A stretch of DNA of 64,000 nucleotides from Stenotrophomonas rhizophila. GTDB taxonomy: Bacteria; Pseudomonadota; Gammaproteobacteria; Xanthomonadales; Xanthomonadaceae. The translations under genes were made by a program, and so were the position numbers. The DNA is taken from assembly GCF_003651185.1 (NCBI RefSeq), contig NZ_RCDC01000004.1, positions 62,001-126,000 of the forward strand, written 5' to 3'. Shown here one piece after another: positions 44,071 to 55,323 of the stretch. Position 1 is the stretch's first letter. The number at the start of each line of letters is the position of its first letter. The notes beneath the pieces are model-generated. The model did not search any database, had not been told where the DNA came from, and was given only the letters and a program-made list of their open reading frames with translations.

Positions 44071-44832
44071 TCAATCGCGCACCAGCCCCCCATCCACCAC
44101 CAGGTTCTGCCCGGTCACCGCGCGTGACCATGGCGAAGCGAAGAACAGCACCGCATCGGCGAACTCGGCCGGGGTGGTGACGCTGCGCAACGGGGTGTTG
44201 GCCGCGATGTAGTCGAACACCGCCTCCGGCGTGGCCGCACTGGCATCCGTGGTGCGCAGCAGACCACCGGAGAGCATGTTGACGGTGATGCCGTCCGGGC
44301 CGAGATCGCCCGCCAGCGTGCGGGTCAGCGAGAGCAGGGCGGCCTTGGCCGCGGTGTAGTCGTGGTACGGCACCACCGGGTTCTGGAACAGGTTGGTGCC
44401 GATGTTGATCACGCGGCCGAAGCGCTGCGCGCGCATGCCGGGCAGGGCGGCCTGCACCGTGTTGAGTGCGCCGCGCACGCTGCCTTCGAACTGCTGGTTG
44501 AAGGCGTCCCAGCCGATCACGTCGGCCTTGTCGCGCGCATCGCCGTTGAACGAGAACGCCGCCAGTGCGTTGTTGACCACCGTGGTGATGTCACGGCCGA
44601 AGTGCTGGCGCGCCTGTGCGAACAGGGCATCGACCTGGGCGCGGTCGGTCACGTCGGCCTGGATCGCCACGCAGGCGCTGCCCAGCTCGGCCGCCAGCTT
44701 CTGCGCGGCTTCTGCGCTGGCGTGGTAGTTGATGACGACCTGTGCGCCCTCGCGGACGAAGGCGCGGACCAGATGCTGGCCGAGCCCGCGGGCACCGCCG
44801 GTGACGAGAACGAGCTGCTGCGAAAGCTGCAT
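44071..44832 (-). CDS. Short-chain dehydrogenase (3-oxoacyl-ACP reductase-like)
   Basis: A 253-residue SDR with VTGGARGLGQHLVRAF, NNALAAF (instead of the usual NNAG), INIGTNLFQNPVVPYHDYTAAKAAL (YxxxK present, with Thr near the usual Ser position) and the C-terminal DGGL. The missing canonical Ser and altered NNAG suggest a specialised substrate. The start at 44832 (MQLSQQ) is likely; 44856 is an alternative. It is divergent from dapB by 94 bases. Confidence 0.82.
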   Translation of the reverse strand: MQLSQQLVLVTGGARGLGQHLVRAFVREGAQVVINYHASAEAAQKLAAELGSACVAIQADVTDRAQVDALFAQARQHFGRDITTVVNNALAAFSFNGDARDKADVIGWDAFNQQFEGSVRGALNTVQAALPGMRAQRFGRVINIGTNLFQNPVVPYHDYTAAKAALLSLTRTLAGDLGPDGITVNMLSGGLLRTTDASAATPEAVFDYIAANTPLRSVTTPAEFADAVLFFASPWSRAVTGQNLVVDGGLVRD

Positions 44833-44926
44833 GGAGGGGCTGCCATGGGGATCCACCCGCTAGCGTAGCAAGCGGTGCGCGGATTTCCTCTTGTGCAGCG
44901 CCGCCGGCACCCGCTAGCCTGCATGC

Positions 44927-45667
44927 ATGACTACCACTCCCCTACGTTTGCTCATCCACGGTGCGTCCGGCCGCATGGGCCAGGCACTGCTCCGCCTTGC
45001 CGCTGACAATCCCGCCCTGCAGGTGGTGGCCGCGGTGAACCGCCGCTCGCCGACCCAGCGCGTGGTCGAGGGCGTGCCGCATTTCGCCAGCAGCGAGCTG
45101 GCTGGTGCCCCCCCGTTCGATGTCGCCATCGATTTCAGCCTGCCCGAGGGTTTTGATCCGGTGCTGGCGCTGTGCGTGGAGCGCGGTGCGGGCTTCGTGT
45201 CCGGCACTACCGGCATCAGTGAGGCGCAGCGCCAGGCACTGATCCGGGCGGCCGGCCGGATTCCACTGGTCTGGGCCTCCAACTTCAGCCTCGGTGTGGC
45301 GGTGCTGGATGAGCTGGTCGAGCGGGCTGCCGCTGCACTGGCCGGCTGGGACTGCGACATCGTCGAATCCCACCACACCCAGAAGAAGGACGCGCCCTCC
45401 GGCACGGCCCTGACCCTGGGCGCGGCGGCGGAGAAGGGCGGGGCGCACCCGCACTACGCCAGCCTGCGCGCCGGCGACATCGTGGGTGAGCATCTGGTCC
45501 AGTTCACCGGGCTGGGCGAGCGCATCGAGCTGACCCACCGTGCCACCAATCGGGACATTTTTGCCCGTGGGGCCCTGTTCGCGGCCAGCCAGCTGCCGGG
45601 TCGCGCGCCGGGCAGCTACCGGGTCCGGGATCTGCTGGATGGGGCCACGCCGCCGCCCGCCGTCTGA
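44927..45667 (+). CDS. dapB: 4-hydroxy-tetrahydrodipicolinate reductase
   Basis: Catalyses the NAD(P)H-dependent reduction of HTPA to tetrahydrodipicolinate in lysine/diaminopimelate synthesis. The 246-residue protein has the Rossmann motif HGASGRMGQALL, FVSGTTGIS, and the catalytic ESHHTQKKDAPSGTAL. Length and motifs are typical. Confidence 0.95.
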   Translation: MTTTPLRLLIHGASGRMGQALLRLAADNPALQVVAAVNRRSPTQRVVEGVPHFASSELAGAPPFDVAIDFSLPEGFDPVLALCVERGAGFVSGTTGISEAQRQALIRAAGRIPLVWASNFSLGVAVLDELVERAAAALAGWDCDIVESHHTQKKDAPSGTALTLGAAAEKGGAHPHYASLRAGDIVGEHLVQFTGLGERIELTHRATNRDIFARGALFAASQLPGRAPGSYRVRDLLDGATPPPAV

Positions 45668-45753
45668 ATTGGGGCCTCGGGGCAGGATGGGCGGGCGCCT
45701 GAACCGGCGCTGCGCCCTCCGTCGGCCTGAATAGGGCAATTGCACGCGGATAC

Positions 45754-45782
45754 TGGCGCCGCACCCGGCTTGCCTTTACAAT
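45754..45782 (+). promoter_or_regulatory. Possible carA promoter
   Basis: TACAAT at 45777-45782 could be a -10 box, with a weak -35 (CTGGCG, 45754-45759) at 17 bases. It is followed by a T6 run (45835-45840) about 65 bases before carA, which could indicate attenuation. Support is modest. Confidence 0.3.
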
Positions 45783-45907
45783 TCCCGCTCGCCGAATCAC
45801 GACAGCCGGACCGGTCCAGAACCGCAGTCCGCGCTTTTTTGCAGCCGCTTTTTCGTGAAGCGCAGGCGTGACTTCGGCGACCCCTCGGTAGCCAAAGTGA
45901 GATTTCC

Positions 45908-47038
45908 GTGACCCAAGTCGCAATCCTCGTCCTCGAAGACGGCACCGTATTCGAGGGCGAATCCGTAGGCGCGCCCGGCCTGTCCGTTGGTGAGGTGGTG
46001 TTCAACACCGCCATGACCGGCTATCAGGAAGTGTTGACCGATCCTTCCTACGCCCGGCAGATGGTCACGCTGACCTACCCGCATATCGGCAACACCGGCA
46101 TGACCGACCAGGACGATGAAGCGGCCAAGGTGTGGTCGGCCGGCCTGATCGTGCGCGATGTCCCGCGCCGCCCGAGCAACTGGCGCAGCCAGGTGTCGCT
46201 GCAGGATTGGCTGATCCAGCGCGGCGTGGTCGCCATCTCCGGCATCGATACCCGCAAGCTGACGCGCATCCTGCGCGAGCGCGGCGCCCAGAACGGTGCG
46301 CTGATGGCCGGCGAAGGCCTGAGCGTGGAAACGGCGCTGGAAGCGGCGCGCAAGTTCCCGGGCCTGAAGGGCATGGATCTGGCCAAGGTGGTCAGCACCG
46401 ACAAGCGTTACACCTGGACCGAGGGCCAGCTGGATCTGGACAGCAATGCCTTCGTCAACGCCGCACCGCGTTTCAAGGTGGTGGCCTATGACTTCGGCGC
46501 CAAGCTCAACATCCTGCGCATGCTGGCCGAGCGCGGCTGCGAGCTGACCGTGGTGCCGGCGCAGACCCCGGCTGCCGAGGTGCTGGCGATGAATCCGGAC
46601 GGCGTGTTCCTGTCCAACGGCCCGGGCGATCCGGAGCCGTGCGATTACGCGATCGCCGCGATCAAGACCTTCCTGGAGAAGAAGGTGCCGACCTTTGGCA
46701 TCTGCCTGGGCCACCAGCTGCTGGCGCTGGCCTCCGGCGCGAAGACGGTCAAGATGGGCCACGGCCACCACGGCGCCAACCACCCGGTCCAGGACCTGGA
46801 CGGCGGCCGCGTGATGATCACGTCGCAGAACCATGGCTTCGCGGTGGATGAAGCCTCGCTGCCGGCGACCCTGCGCGTGACCCACCGCTCGTTGTTCGAC
46901 GGCACCAACCAGGGCATCGCCCGCACCGACGTGCCGGCGTTCTCGTTCCAGGGCCACCCGGAAGCCTCGCCGGGCCCGCACGATGTCGGTCCGCTGTTCG
47001 ACCGGTTCGTGACGATGATGGCCGAGGCCAAGGCGTGA
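45908..47038 (+). CDS. carA: Carbamoyl-phosphate synthase, small (glutaminase) subunit
   Basis: The 376-residue amidotransferase subunit provides ammonia from glutamine for carbamoyl phosphate (arginine and pyrimidine synthesis). It begins [19 protein letters not shown] and carries the class I motif [16 protein letters not shown] (nucleophile Cys near residue 265) with a C-terminal [13 protein letters not shown]. The start is GTG 45908. Its stop overlaps the next small gene. Confidence 0.95.
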   Translation: MTQVAILVLEDGTVFEGESVGAPGLSVGEVVFNTAMTGYQEVLTDPSYARQMVTLTYPHIGNTGMTDQDDEAAKVWSAGLIVRDVPRRPSNWRSQVSLQDWLIQRGVVAISGIDTRKLTRILRERGAQNGALMAGEGLSVETALEAARKFPGLKGMDLAKVVSTDKRYTWTEGQLDLDSNAFVNAAPRFKVVAYDFGAKLNILRMLAERGCELTVVPAQTPAAEVLAMNPDGVFLSNGPGDPEPCDYAIAAIKTFLEKKVPTFGICLGHQLLALASGAKTVKMGHGHHGANHPVQDLDGGRVMITSQNHGFAVDEASLPATLRVTHRSLFDGTNQGIARTDVPAFSFQGHPEASPGPHDVGPLFDRFVTMMAEAKA

Positions 47039-47592
47039 TGCGCAGCCCCGCGCTGCTGCTGTCGCTGGTGTGCCTGACCGGTGTGGCCCAGGCCGCACCG
47101 GCGTCCGATACGCAGGTGCAGGCGGTCATGCAGAAGTTGAGCATGGGCACGCTGGGCACCGACATGGCCAAGCTGATGATCGACAACGTGCCGGCGCTCA
47201 AGGCCCTGCCCGAGACCGATCGCCAGTGCGCGCATGCGCCGATCCAGAATCTGCTCGATGCGCAGTTTCGTCATTCGGTGATCACCGGCCTCGGCAACGA
47301 CGGCGACCAGGTGATCGCCGAGTGGTCGCGCTTCCTGGGGACGCCCGGCGGCAAGAGCCTGTCCTCGGCCTTCGCCGGTGCCAATCCCGCGACGATGGCG
47401 GAAAAGGCCAACGTGAACCTGAGCGAGAAGGACCGCGCCGAGGTGACCGCGTTCCTGGCCAGCCCGGCGTACACCCGCTTCATCGCCACGTTCGACACCG
47501 AATCGGAGCTGCCCGACGACATCGGCGTGCAGCTAGCGAAAGGACTGCAGGACCAGTGCCGGATCGCGCTGAACCCCGACGATATTTCCTGA
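47038..47592 (+). CDS. Small secreted protein between carA and carB
   Basis: A 184-residue protein with a signal peptide ([19 protein letters not shown]) and a mature helical part with two cysteines (DRQCAHAP, QDQCRIAL). It has no recognised domain; the layout SDTQVQAVMQKLSMGTLGTDMAKLMIDNV recalls DUF2059-like proteins. ATG 47038 overlaps the carA stop (TGATG), and carB starts 54 bases later, so it is in the carAB operon. Its link to carbamoyl phosphate is unclear. Confidence 0.65.
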   Translation: MRSPALLLSLVCLTGVAQAAPASDTQVQAVMQKLSMGTLGTDMAKLMIDNVPALKALPETDRQCAHAPIQNLLDAQFRHSVITGLGNDGDQVIAEWSRFLGTPGGKSLSSAFAGANPATMAEKANVNLSEKDRAEVTAFLASPAYTRFIATFDTESELPDDIGVQLAKGLQDQCRIALNPDDIS

Positions 47593-47646
47593 TCGACAGC
47601 GTGCGATCACCCCCATCTGCCTCGCTGTCCAGACTTAGAGAAGACA

Positions 47647-50885
<3,239 letters not shown>

Positions 50886-50889
<4 letters not shown>

Positions 50890-51362
50890 GAGCACCGATC
50901 ACCCTGAAGGGCGCGCAGCGTCTGCGCGAAGAGCTTGACCACCTGAAGTCGGTCAAGCGCCCGAAGGTCATCGCGGCGATCGCCGAGGCACGCGAACACG
51001 GCGATCTGAAAGAGAACGCCGAGTACCACGCCGCGCGCGAAGAGCAGGGCTTCATCGAAGGCCGCATCAAGCAGCTGGAAGGTGAGCTGTCGCATGCCGA
51101 GATCATCGACATCACCAAGCTCAACGCCGGCAGCAAGGTGGTGTTCGGCGCCACGGTCGAGTTGTCGGACGTGGAGAATGATGAAGAGAAGCGCTACCAG
51201 ATCGTTGGCGACCTGGAAGCGGACATCAAGCTGGGCCTGATCGCGATCTCCTCGCCGCTGGCCCGTGCCTTGATCGGCAAGCTGGAAGGCGATGCGGTCA
51301 CCATCGACGCACCGGCCGGCCAGCGCGAATACGAAATCGTCAGCGTCCAGTACCTGGACTGA
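50886..51362 (+). CDS. greA: Transcription elongation factor GreA
   Basis: A 158-residue factor that stimulates RNA cleavage in stalled RNA polymerase. The N-terminal coiled coil carries the acidic tip [16 protein letters not shown]; the C-terminal domain has [23 protein letters not shown]. The ATG overlaps the carB stop. The order carB-greA-rpfE-recJ matches the Xanthomonas rpf region. Confidence 0.96.
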
Positions 51363-51367
51363 CGGCG

Positions 51368-52288
51368 ATGGCCACGGCGACGTTGTTGCTGCCGGCGCGC
51401 AGCCGGTTTCCGGCGGCGCCGTTGCCCGATGACGTCGCCAAGGCGCTGGGGCGTGCGCAGCGCCGCAGCGCCGAGGCGGGCGAACGCGCCCAGCTGCGTC
51501 GGCATTTCCAGACGCAGCCGGACGCGTGGTCCGCGGCCGCCCTGACCCGTGAGCTGGATGTCGGCGATGCCGACCAATCCGTGTGGCTGCGGGCGGATCC
51601 GGCCAATGTGGTGCCGGACATGCATGGCGCACGCCTGATGGGGCACGGGGATACCCTGCGCCCCGATCTGGCCGATGTGATGCATCTGCTGCCCGCGTTG
51701 CAGCCGTTGTTTGTCGGCTACGGCTTCGTGCTGGATGCGCCGGTGCCGTCACGCTGGTACCTGCGCCTGCCGCCGGGCACCACGCTGCCCGTCTTCGCCG
51801 AGCCTGATGAAGTGCTCGGCGATGATCTGTTTGCCCATCTGCCCGAAGGCGATGCGGGCCGCCGTTGGCGCGCCCTGCTGACCGAAGCGCAGGTGGTGTT
51901 GCACCAGCACGAGTGGAACCAGCAGCGCGTGGCCGACGGCAAACGTGCGATCAACTCGCTGTGGTTCTGGGGCGGCGGCGAGCTGCCCGAGCGTGTGACC
52001 ACCGCGCATGCCCAGGTCCGCAGCCGCGATGCGCTGCTGCAGGCGCTGGCCAGGGCGGCGGGCCTGCAGGCCGATGGCGAGCAGACCGTGGATGCGCTGG
52101 TGGACCTGCGCCAGCTGCGCTCACTGGAGCAGCTGGGCAATGAGGCGATCCGCCCGTTGCTGGCGGCGATCGCACGCGGGGAATTGAAACGTCTGGTGCT
52201 GGATTTCGAGGACGGGGCCCGCGTGGAGATCGACAAGAGCCAGCGCTGGCGGTTCTGGAAGAAGCCGGTGCAGTTGCACGATCTCTGA
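51368..52288 (+). CDS. rpfE: RpfE-like protein of the DSF region
   Basis: A 306-residue cytoplasmic protein (MATATLLLPARSRFPAAPLPDDVAKALGRA...). Motifs include WLRADPANVVPDMHGARLMGHGD and INSLWFWGGGELP, found in the uncharacterised RpfE family (COG4255-like, sometimes annotated as phosphoglycerate mutase-related). Its place between greA and recJ matches rpfE in Xanthomonas. No enzymatic residue set can be named; the role in DSF regulation is not well defined. It starts 5 bases after greA. Confidence 0.75.
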   Translation: MATATLLLPARSRFPAAPLPDDVAKALGRAQRRSAEAGERAQLRRHFQTQPDAWSAAALTRELDVGDADQSVWLRADPANVVPDMHGARLMGHGDTLRPDLADVMHLLPALQPLFVGYGFVLDAPVPSRWYLRLPPGTTLPVFAEPDEVLGDDLFAHLPEGDAGRRWRALLTEAQVVLHQHEWNQQRVADGKRAINSLWFWGGGELPERVTTAHAQVRSRDALLQALARAAGLQADGEQTVDALVDLRQLRSLEQLGNEAIRPLLAAIARGELKRLVLDFEDGARVEIDKSQRWRFWKKPVQLHDL

Positions 52289-52304
52289 GTGCATGCCCAA
52301 GGAC

Positions 52305-52332
52305 AGCCGGCCAGCGGTCGGCTCTGCCGGTA
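52305..52332 (-). repeat. Degenerate SMAG-like hairpin before recJ
   Basis: AGCCGGCC (52305-52312) pairs with GGTCGGCT (52316-52323), one wobble, loop AGC; CTGCCGGTAG follows on the + strand. On the minus strand it reads like a SMAG unit with a changed terminus. Confidence 0.5.
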
Positions 52333-52355
52333 GCGGGGCGGTATCATGCTCGCGC

Positions 52356-54110
52356 ATGTCATCGATCGAGCCCGTTTTGACCCCGTCTGAAGCACCCCGT
52401 ATCCAGCGCCGTCCTGCCGCCGCCGTCAGCGAGTGGCCGTCCTCCATGTTGCCGTTGCTGCAGCGCTTGTACGCCGCGCGCGGGGTGACCGATGCCGCGC
52501 AGGCCCAGCCGAAGCTGGCCCAGCTGCATGCGCCGGATCTGCTGGGCAGCATGCAGGCCGCGGTAACGCTGCTGGCCGATGCGATCGCCCACAACGAACG
52601 CATCCTGATCGTCGGCGATTTCGACTGCGATGGCGCCACCGCCTGTGCGGTCGGGGTGCGCGGCCTGCGCATGCTCGGCGCGCGCGATGTGGTGCACGCG
52701 GTGCCCAACCGCATGCTGCATGGCTATGGGCTGTCGCCATCGCTGGTGGCCGAACTGGCCCCGCTCAATCCGGGCCTGCTGGTCACGGTCGACCATGGCA
52801 TCGCCTGCCATGCCGGCGTCAACGCGGCCAAGGCACTGGGCTGGAAAGTACTGGTCACCGATCACCATCTGCCGGGCGAGCACCTGCCGCCGGCCGATGC
52901 CATCGTCGACCCCAACATCAGCGGCGATGCGTTCCCCAGCAAGGCACTGGCCGGCGTCGGGGTCATCTTCTACGTGTTGATGGCGCTGCGCCGCCACCTG
53001 CGCGAGCAGGGCGCGTACGCCACGGCACCTGAGCCGGACCTGCTGACCCTGCTGGATCTGGTCGCAGTGGGCACCGTTGCCGATCTGGTCGCGCTGGATG
53101 ACAACAACCGCGCCCTGGTCTCGGCCGGCCTGCGCCGGCTGCGCAGCGGCAAGGGCTGCGTCGGCCTGCAGGCGCTGATCGAGGCCAGTGGTCGTGACGC
53201 CTCGCGGCTCACTGGCAGTGACATTGGTTTCGCGCTCGGCCCACGGTTGAACGCCGCTGGCCGGCTGGAAGACATGGCACTGGGCATCGAGCTGCTGCTC
53301 ACTGAAGACCGCGCCCACGCGCGTGAGATCGCCACGACGCTGGAGTCGATCAACACCGAGCGCCGTGCGGTCCAACAGCTGATGACCGACGACGCGGAGC
53401 TGGCAGTGTCCCGTGCAGTGCTCAGCGCCGAGGGCGTGCGCCCTGTTGCGGCCTGCCTGTTCGATGCCGAATGGCACCCCGGTGTGGTCGGGCTGGTGGC
53501 GTCCAAGATGAAGGATCGGCTGCACCGGCCGGTGATCGCGTTCGCACCTTCAGAGCCCGGCGGCGATTCGCTGCGGGGCTCGGCGCGCTCGATTCCCGGC
53601 TTCCATATCCGTGACGCGCTGGCCTTGGTCAACGCGGCGCACCCGGGCCTGATCGACAAGTTCGGTGGCCACGCCATGGCTGCCGGCCTCAGTCTGCCGC
53701 ATGCGCAGCTGGCCGCGTTCGAGCAGGCCTTCGTGGACGTGGTGGAGCGCACGCTGGATCCGCTCTCGCTGCAGCAGCTGCTGCTCACCGACGGCGAGCT
53801 GTTGCCGCAGGAGCTGGATTTCGCCCATGCCGAGGCGCTGCGCCTGGCCGGCCCGTGGGGGCAGGGCTTCCCCGAGCCGTTGTTCGATGGTCACTTCCAG
53901 GTGGCGCGCTGGCAGGTGCTCAAAGAGAAGCACCTGAAACTGAGCCTGCGCGTGCCGGGCCGGGCCGAGCCGGTCAGCGCCATCCACTTCAGCGGCTGGA
54001 GCGGCAACGCGCCGGCCAACCGCGTCCATATCGCGTACCGCCTCGTCAGCGACGACTACCGCGGCGGTGGCGCGATCCAACTGATCGTGGAGCACTGCGC
54101 CGACGCGTAA
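52356..54110 (+). CDS. recJ: Single-stranded-DNA-specific exonuclease RecJ
   Basis: A 584-residue 5'-3' exonuclease for recombination and mismatch repair. The phosphoesterase motifs are LIVGDFDCDGATACA, VDHGIACH, VLVTDHHLPGEH and the DHHA1 motif FGGHAMAAGLSL; an OB-fold end is IHFSGWSGNAP. ATG 52356 (MSSIEPVL) is preferred; the longer frame from 52293 starts within the repeat. Confidence 0.93.
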   Translation: MSSIEPVLTPSEAPRIQRRPAAAVSEWPSSMLPLLQRLYAARGVTDAAQAQPKLAQLHAPDLLGSMQAAVTLLADAIAHNERILIVGDFDCDGATACAVGVRGLRMLGARDVVHAVPNRMLHGYGLSPSLVAELAPLNPGLLVTVDHGIACHAGVNAAKALGWKVLVTDHHLPGEHLPPADAIVDPNISGDAFPSKALAGVGVIFYVLMALRRHLREQGAYATAPEPDLLTLLDLVAVGTVADLVALDDNNRALVSAGLRRLRSGKGCVGLQALIEASGRDASRLTGSDIGFALGPRLNAAGRLEDMALGIELLLTEDRAHAREIATTLESINTERRAVQQLMTDDAELAVSRAVLSAEGVRPVAACLFDAEWHPGVVGLVASKMKDRLHRPVIAFAPSEPGGDSLRGSARSIPGFHIRDALALVNAAHPGLIDKFGGHAMAAGLSLPHAQLAAFEQAFVDVVERTLDPLSLQQLLLTDGELLPQELDFAHAEALRLAGPWGQGFPEPLFDGHFQVARWQVLKEKHLKLSLRVPGRAEPVSAIHFSGWSGNAPANRVHIAYRLVSDDYRGGGAIQLIVEHCADA

Positions 54111-54125
54111 CCGGGCGGGTGCGGA

Positions 54126-55175
54126 TTATTCGCGCACCTGCGTCACCAGTGTCGGCATTTCCCAGGCGCCACCGGCGGCGACCAGGCGGCACAACCCGGT
54201 GCTGCTGTCCGCCGTCTTCACGAATTGCGTGCCGTTCCAGCCCCAGGTGGTGGAGTACCAGCAATCGCCGAGGCCACGGCCCTTGTGCGCCTCCTGGATG
54301 GTGCGCACCTCATCACCGACCGCTGCCGTGGTGACCAGCCGCGGCTGGTACGGCGCGCGGTCGTTGATCACCCAATAGCCGTCACCGGTGTTGTACGCGC
54401 CGCGCCAGCAGCTCAGCGAGACCAGCAGCTTGTCGGCGCTGAGCCGCTGCACCGTCAGCGCTTCGGGTTCCTCGCCGGGTGACAGGCTGCCGCTGGGTCC
54501 CAGCGCTTCGCAATCGTCGGCTGACGTCACTGCTGCGAGGGCGGCACGCAGCGCCGGCGATGCGGCCAGCGCGGTGTCCGCCGGGCGGGTGGCCACCGGC
54601 TTGCCCAGGTGCACGACCGGCACCGGCAGTGCCGGCGGTACCGAGGATTCGGCGAGGGTGCCTTTGCGCATCAGGGCGCCCGGCGTGCCCAGGCGGCCCT
54701 GGAACGCATCCATCTTCAACAACACGGCCGAGGCGCCCTGATCAGAGACCGTCCAGCGCGCGCCATCGTCGCCGATCAGCTCGATGCGGCTGTTGCGTGT
54801 CAGCGAGGTAAGCAGGGCAGCGAGCTGCTTCGCAGAAAAGGTGGCGGTGCCCTCGGCGGCATCAAACTGCATCGGGCCCAGCGAGGTGCCGTTGATCTGC
54901 AGGCTGAGCCGCTGGGTGGCGGTGTTGTCGTCGTATTGGCCGAGCATCAGTTCGGCCTGCACCGGCTGGTCCGGCCCGCCCGCGCGGGTGAGCAGGATCG
55001 AGACCGGGTCGCCGCCATTGTCGTCGGCCTGATAACCGGCGGCGCGGCAGGTACGGGTGTTGTCGCAGGCCAGCGTCCAGTCGTGGTGGGTGAACGTCAC
55101 GCCCTCGATGGCGGCGGCGGCGTAACCGGGCAGGGCGAGGCCCATCAACAGCGGGGCGGTCAACAACAGGCGCAT
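54126..55175 (-). CDS. DUF1176 family exported protein
   Basis: A 349-residue protein with a signal peptide (MRLLLTAPLLMGLALPGYAAA) followed by HDWTLACDNTRTCRAAGY, characteristic of DUF1176; paired cysteines recur (DDCEALG, SLSCWRGAYN, GDCWYSTTWGW, GLCRLV). AAGGA lies 7 bases before this start, favouring it over 55193 or 55295. It is convergent with recJ (15-base gap) and divergent from the VIT gene. The function is unknown. Confidence 0.8.
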   Translation of the reverse strand: MRLLLTAPLLMGLALPGYAAAAIEGVTFTHHDWTLACDNTRTCRAAGYQADDNGGDPVSILLTRAGGPDQPVQAELMLGQYDDNTATQRLSLQINGTSLGPMQFDAAEGTATFSAKQLAALLTSLTRNSRIELIGDDGARWTVSDQGASAVLLKMDAFQGRLGTPGALMRKGTLAESSVPPALPVPVVHLGKPVATRPADTALAASPALRAALAAVTSADDCEALGPSGSLSPGEEPEALTVQRLSADKLLVSLSCWRGAYNTGDGYWVINDRAPYQPRLVTTAAVGDEVRTIQEAHKGRGLGDCWYSTTWGWNGTQFVKTADSSTGLCRLVAAGGAWEMPTLVTQVRE

Positions 55176-55323
55176 GCGGCATCCTTGGTCCATCAATCCG
55201 TGGAGGGCGATCTTGGCCCAGCACGGATGAGGCGTCCATGACCGGAACAGGCGGTTGCCAGCGCTCAACCCCGTTCTCGTGCGCCGTGCGTTCAATGAGG
55301 TGTCATCGGATCAGGAGCGTCAC

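Noticed and set aside
45800..45840. Strong attenuator before carA (CGGAC...GTCCG followed by six T)
   Set aside because: The stem is only about five base pairs with a long loop and the T-run is offset; kept only as a minor remark in the promoter entry.
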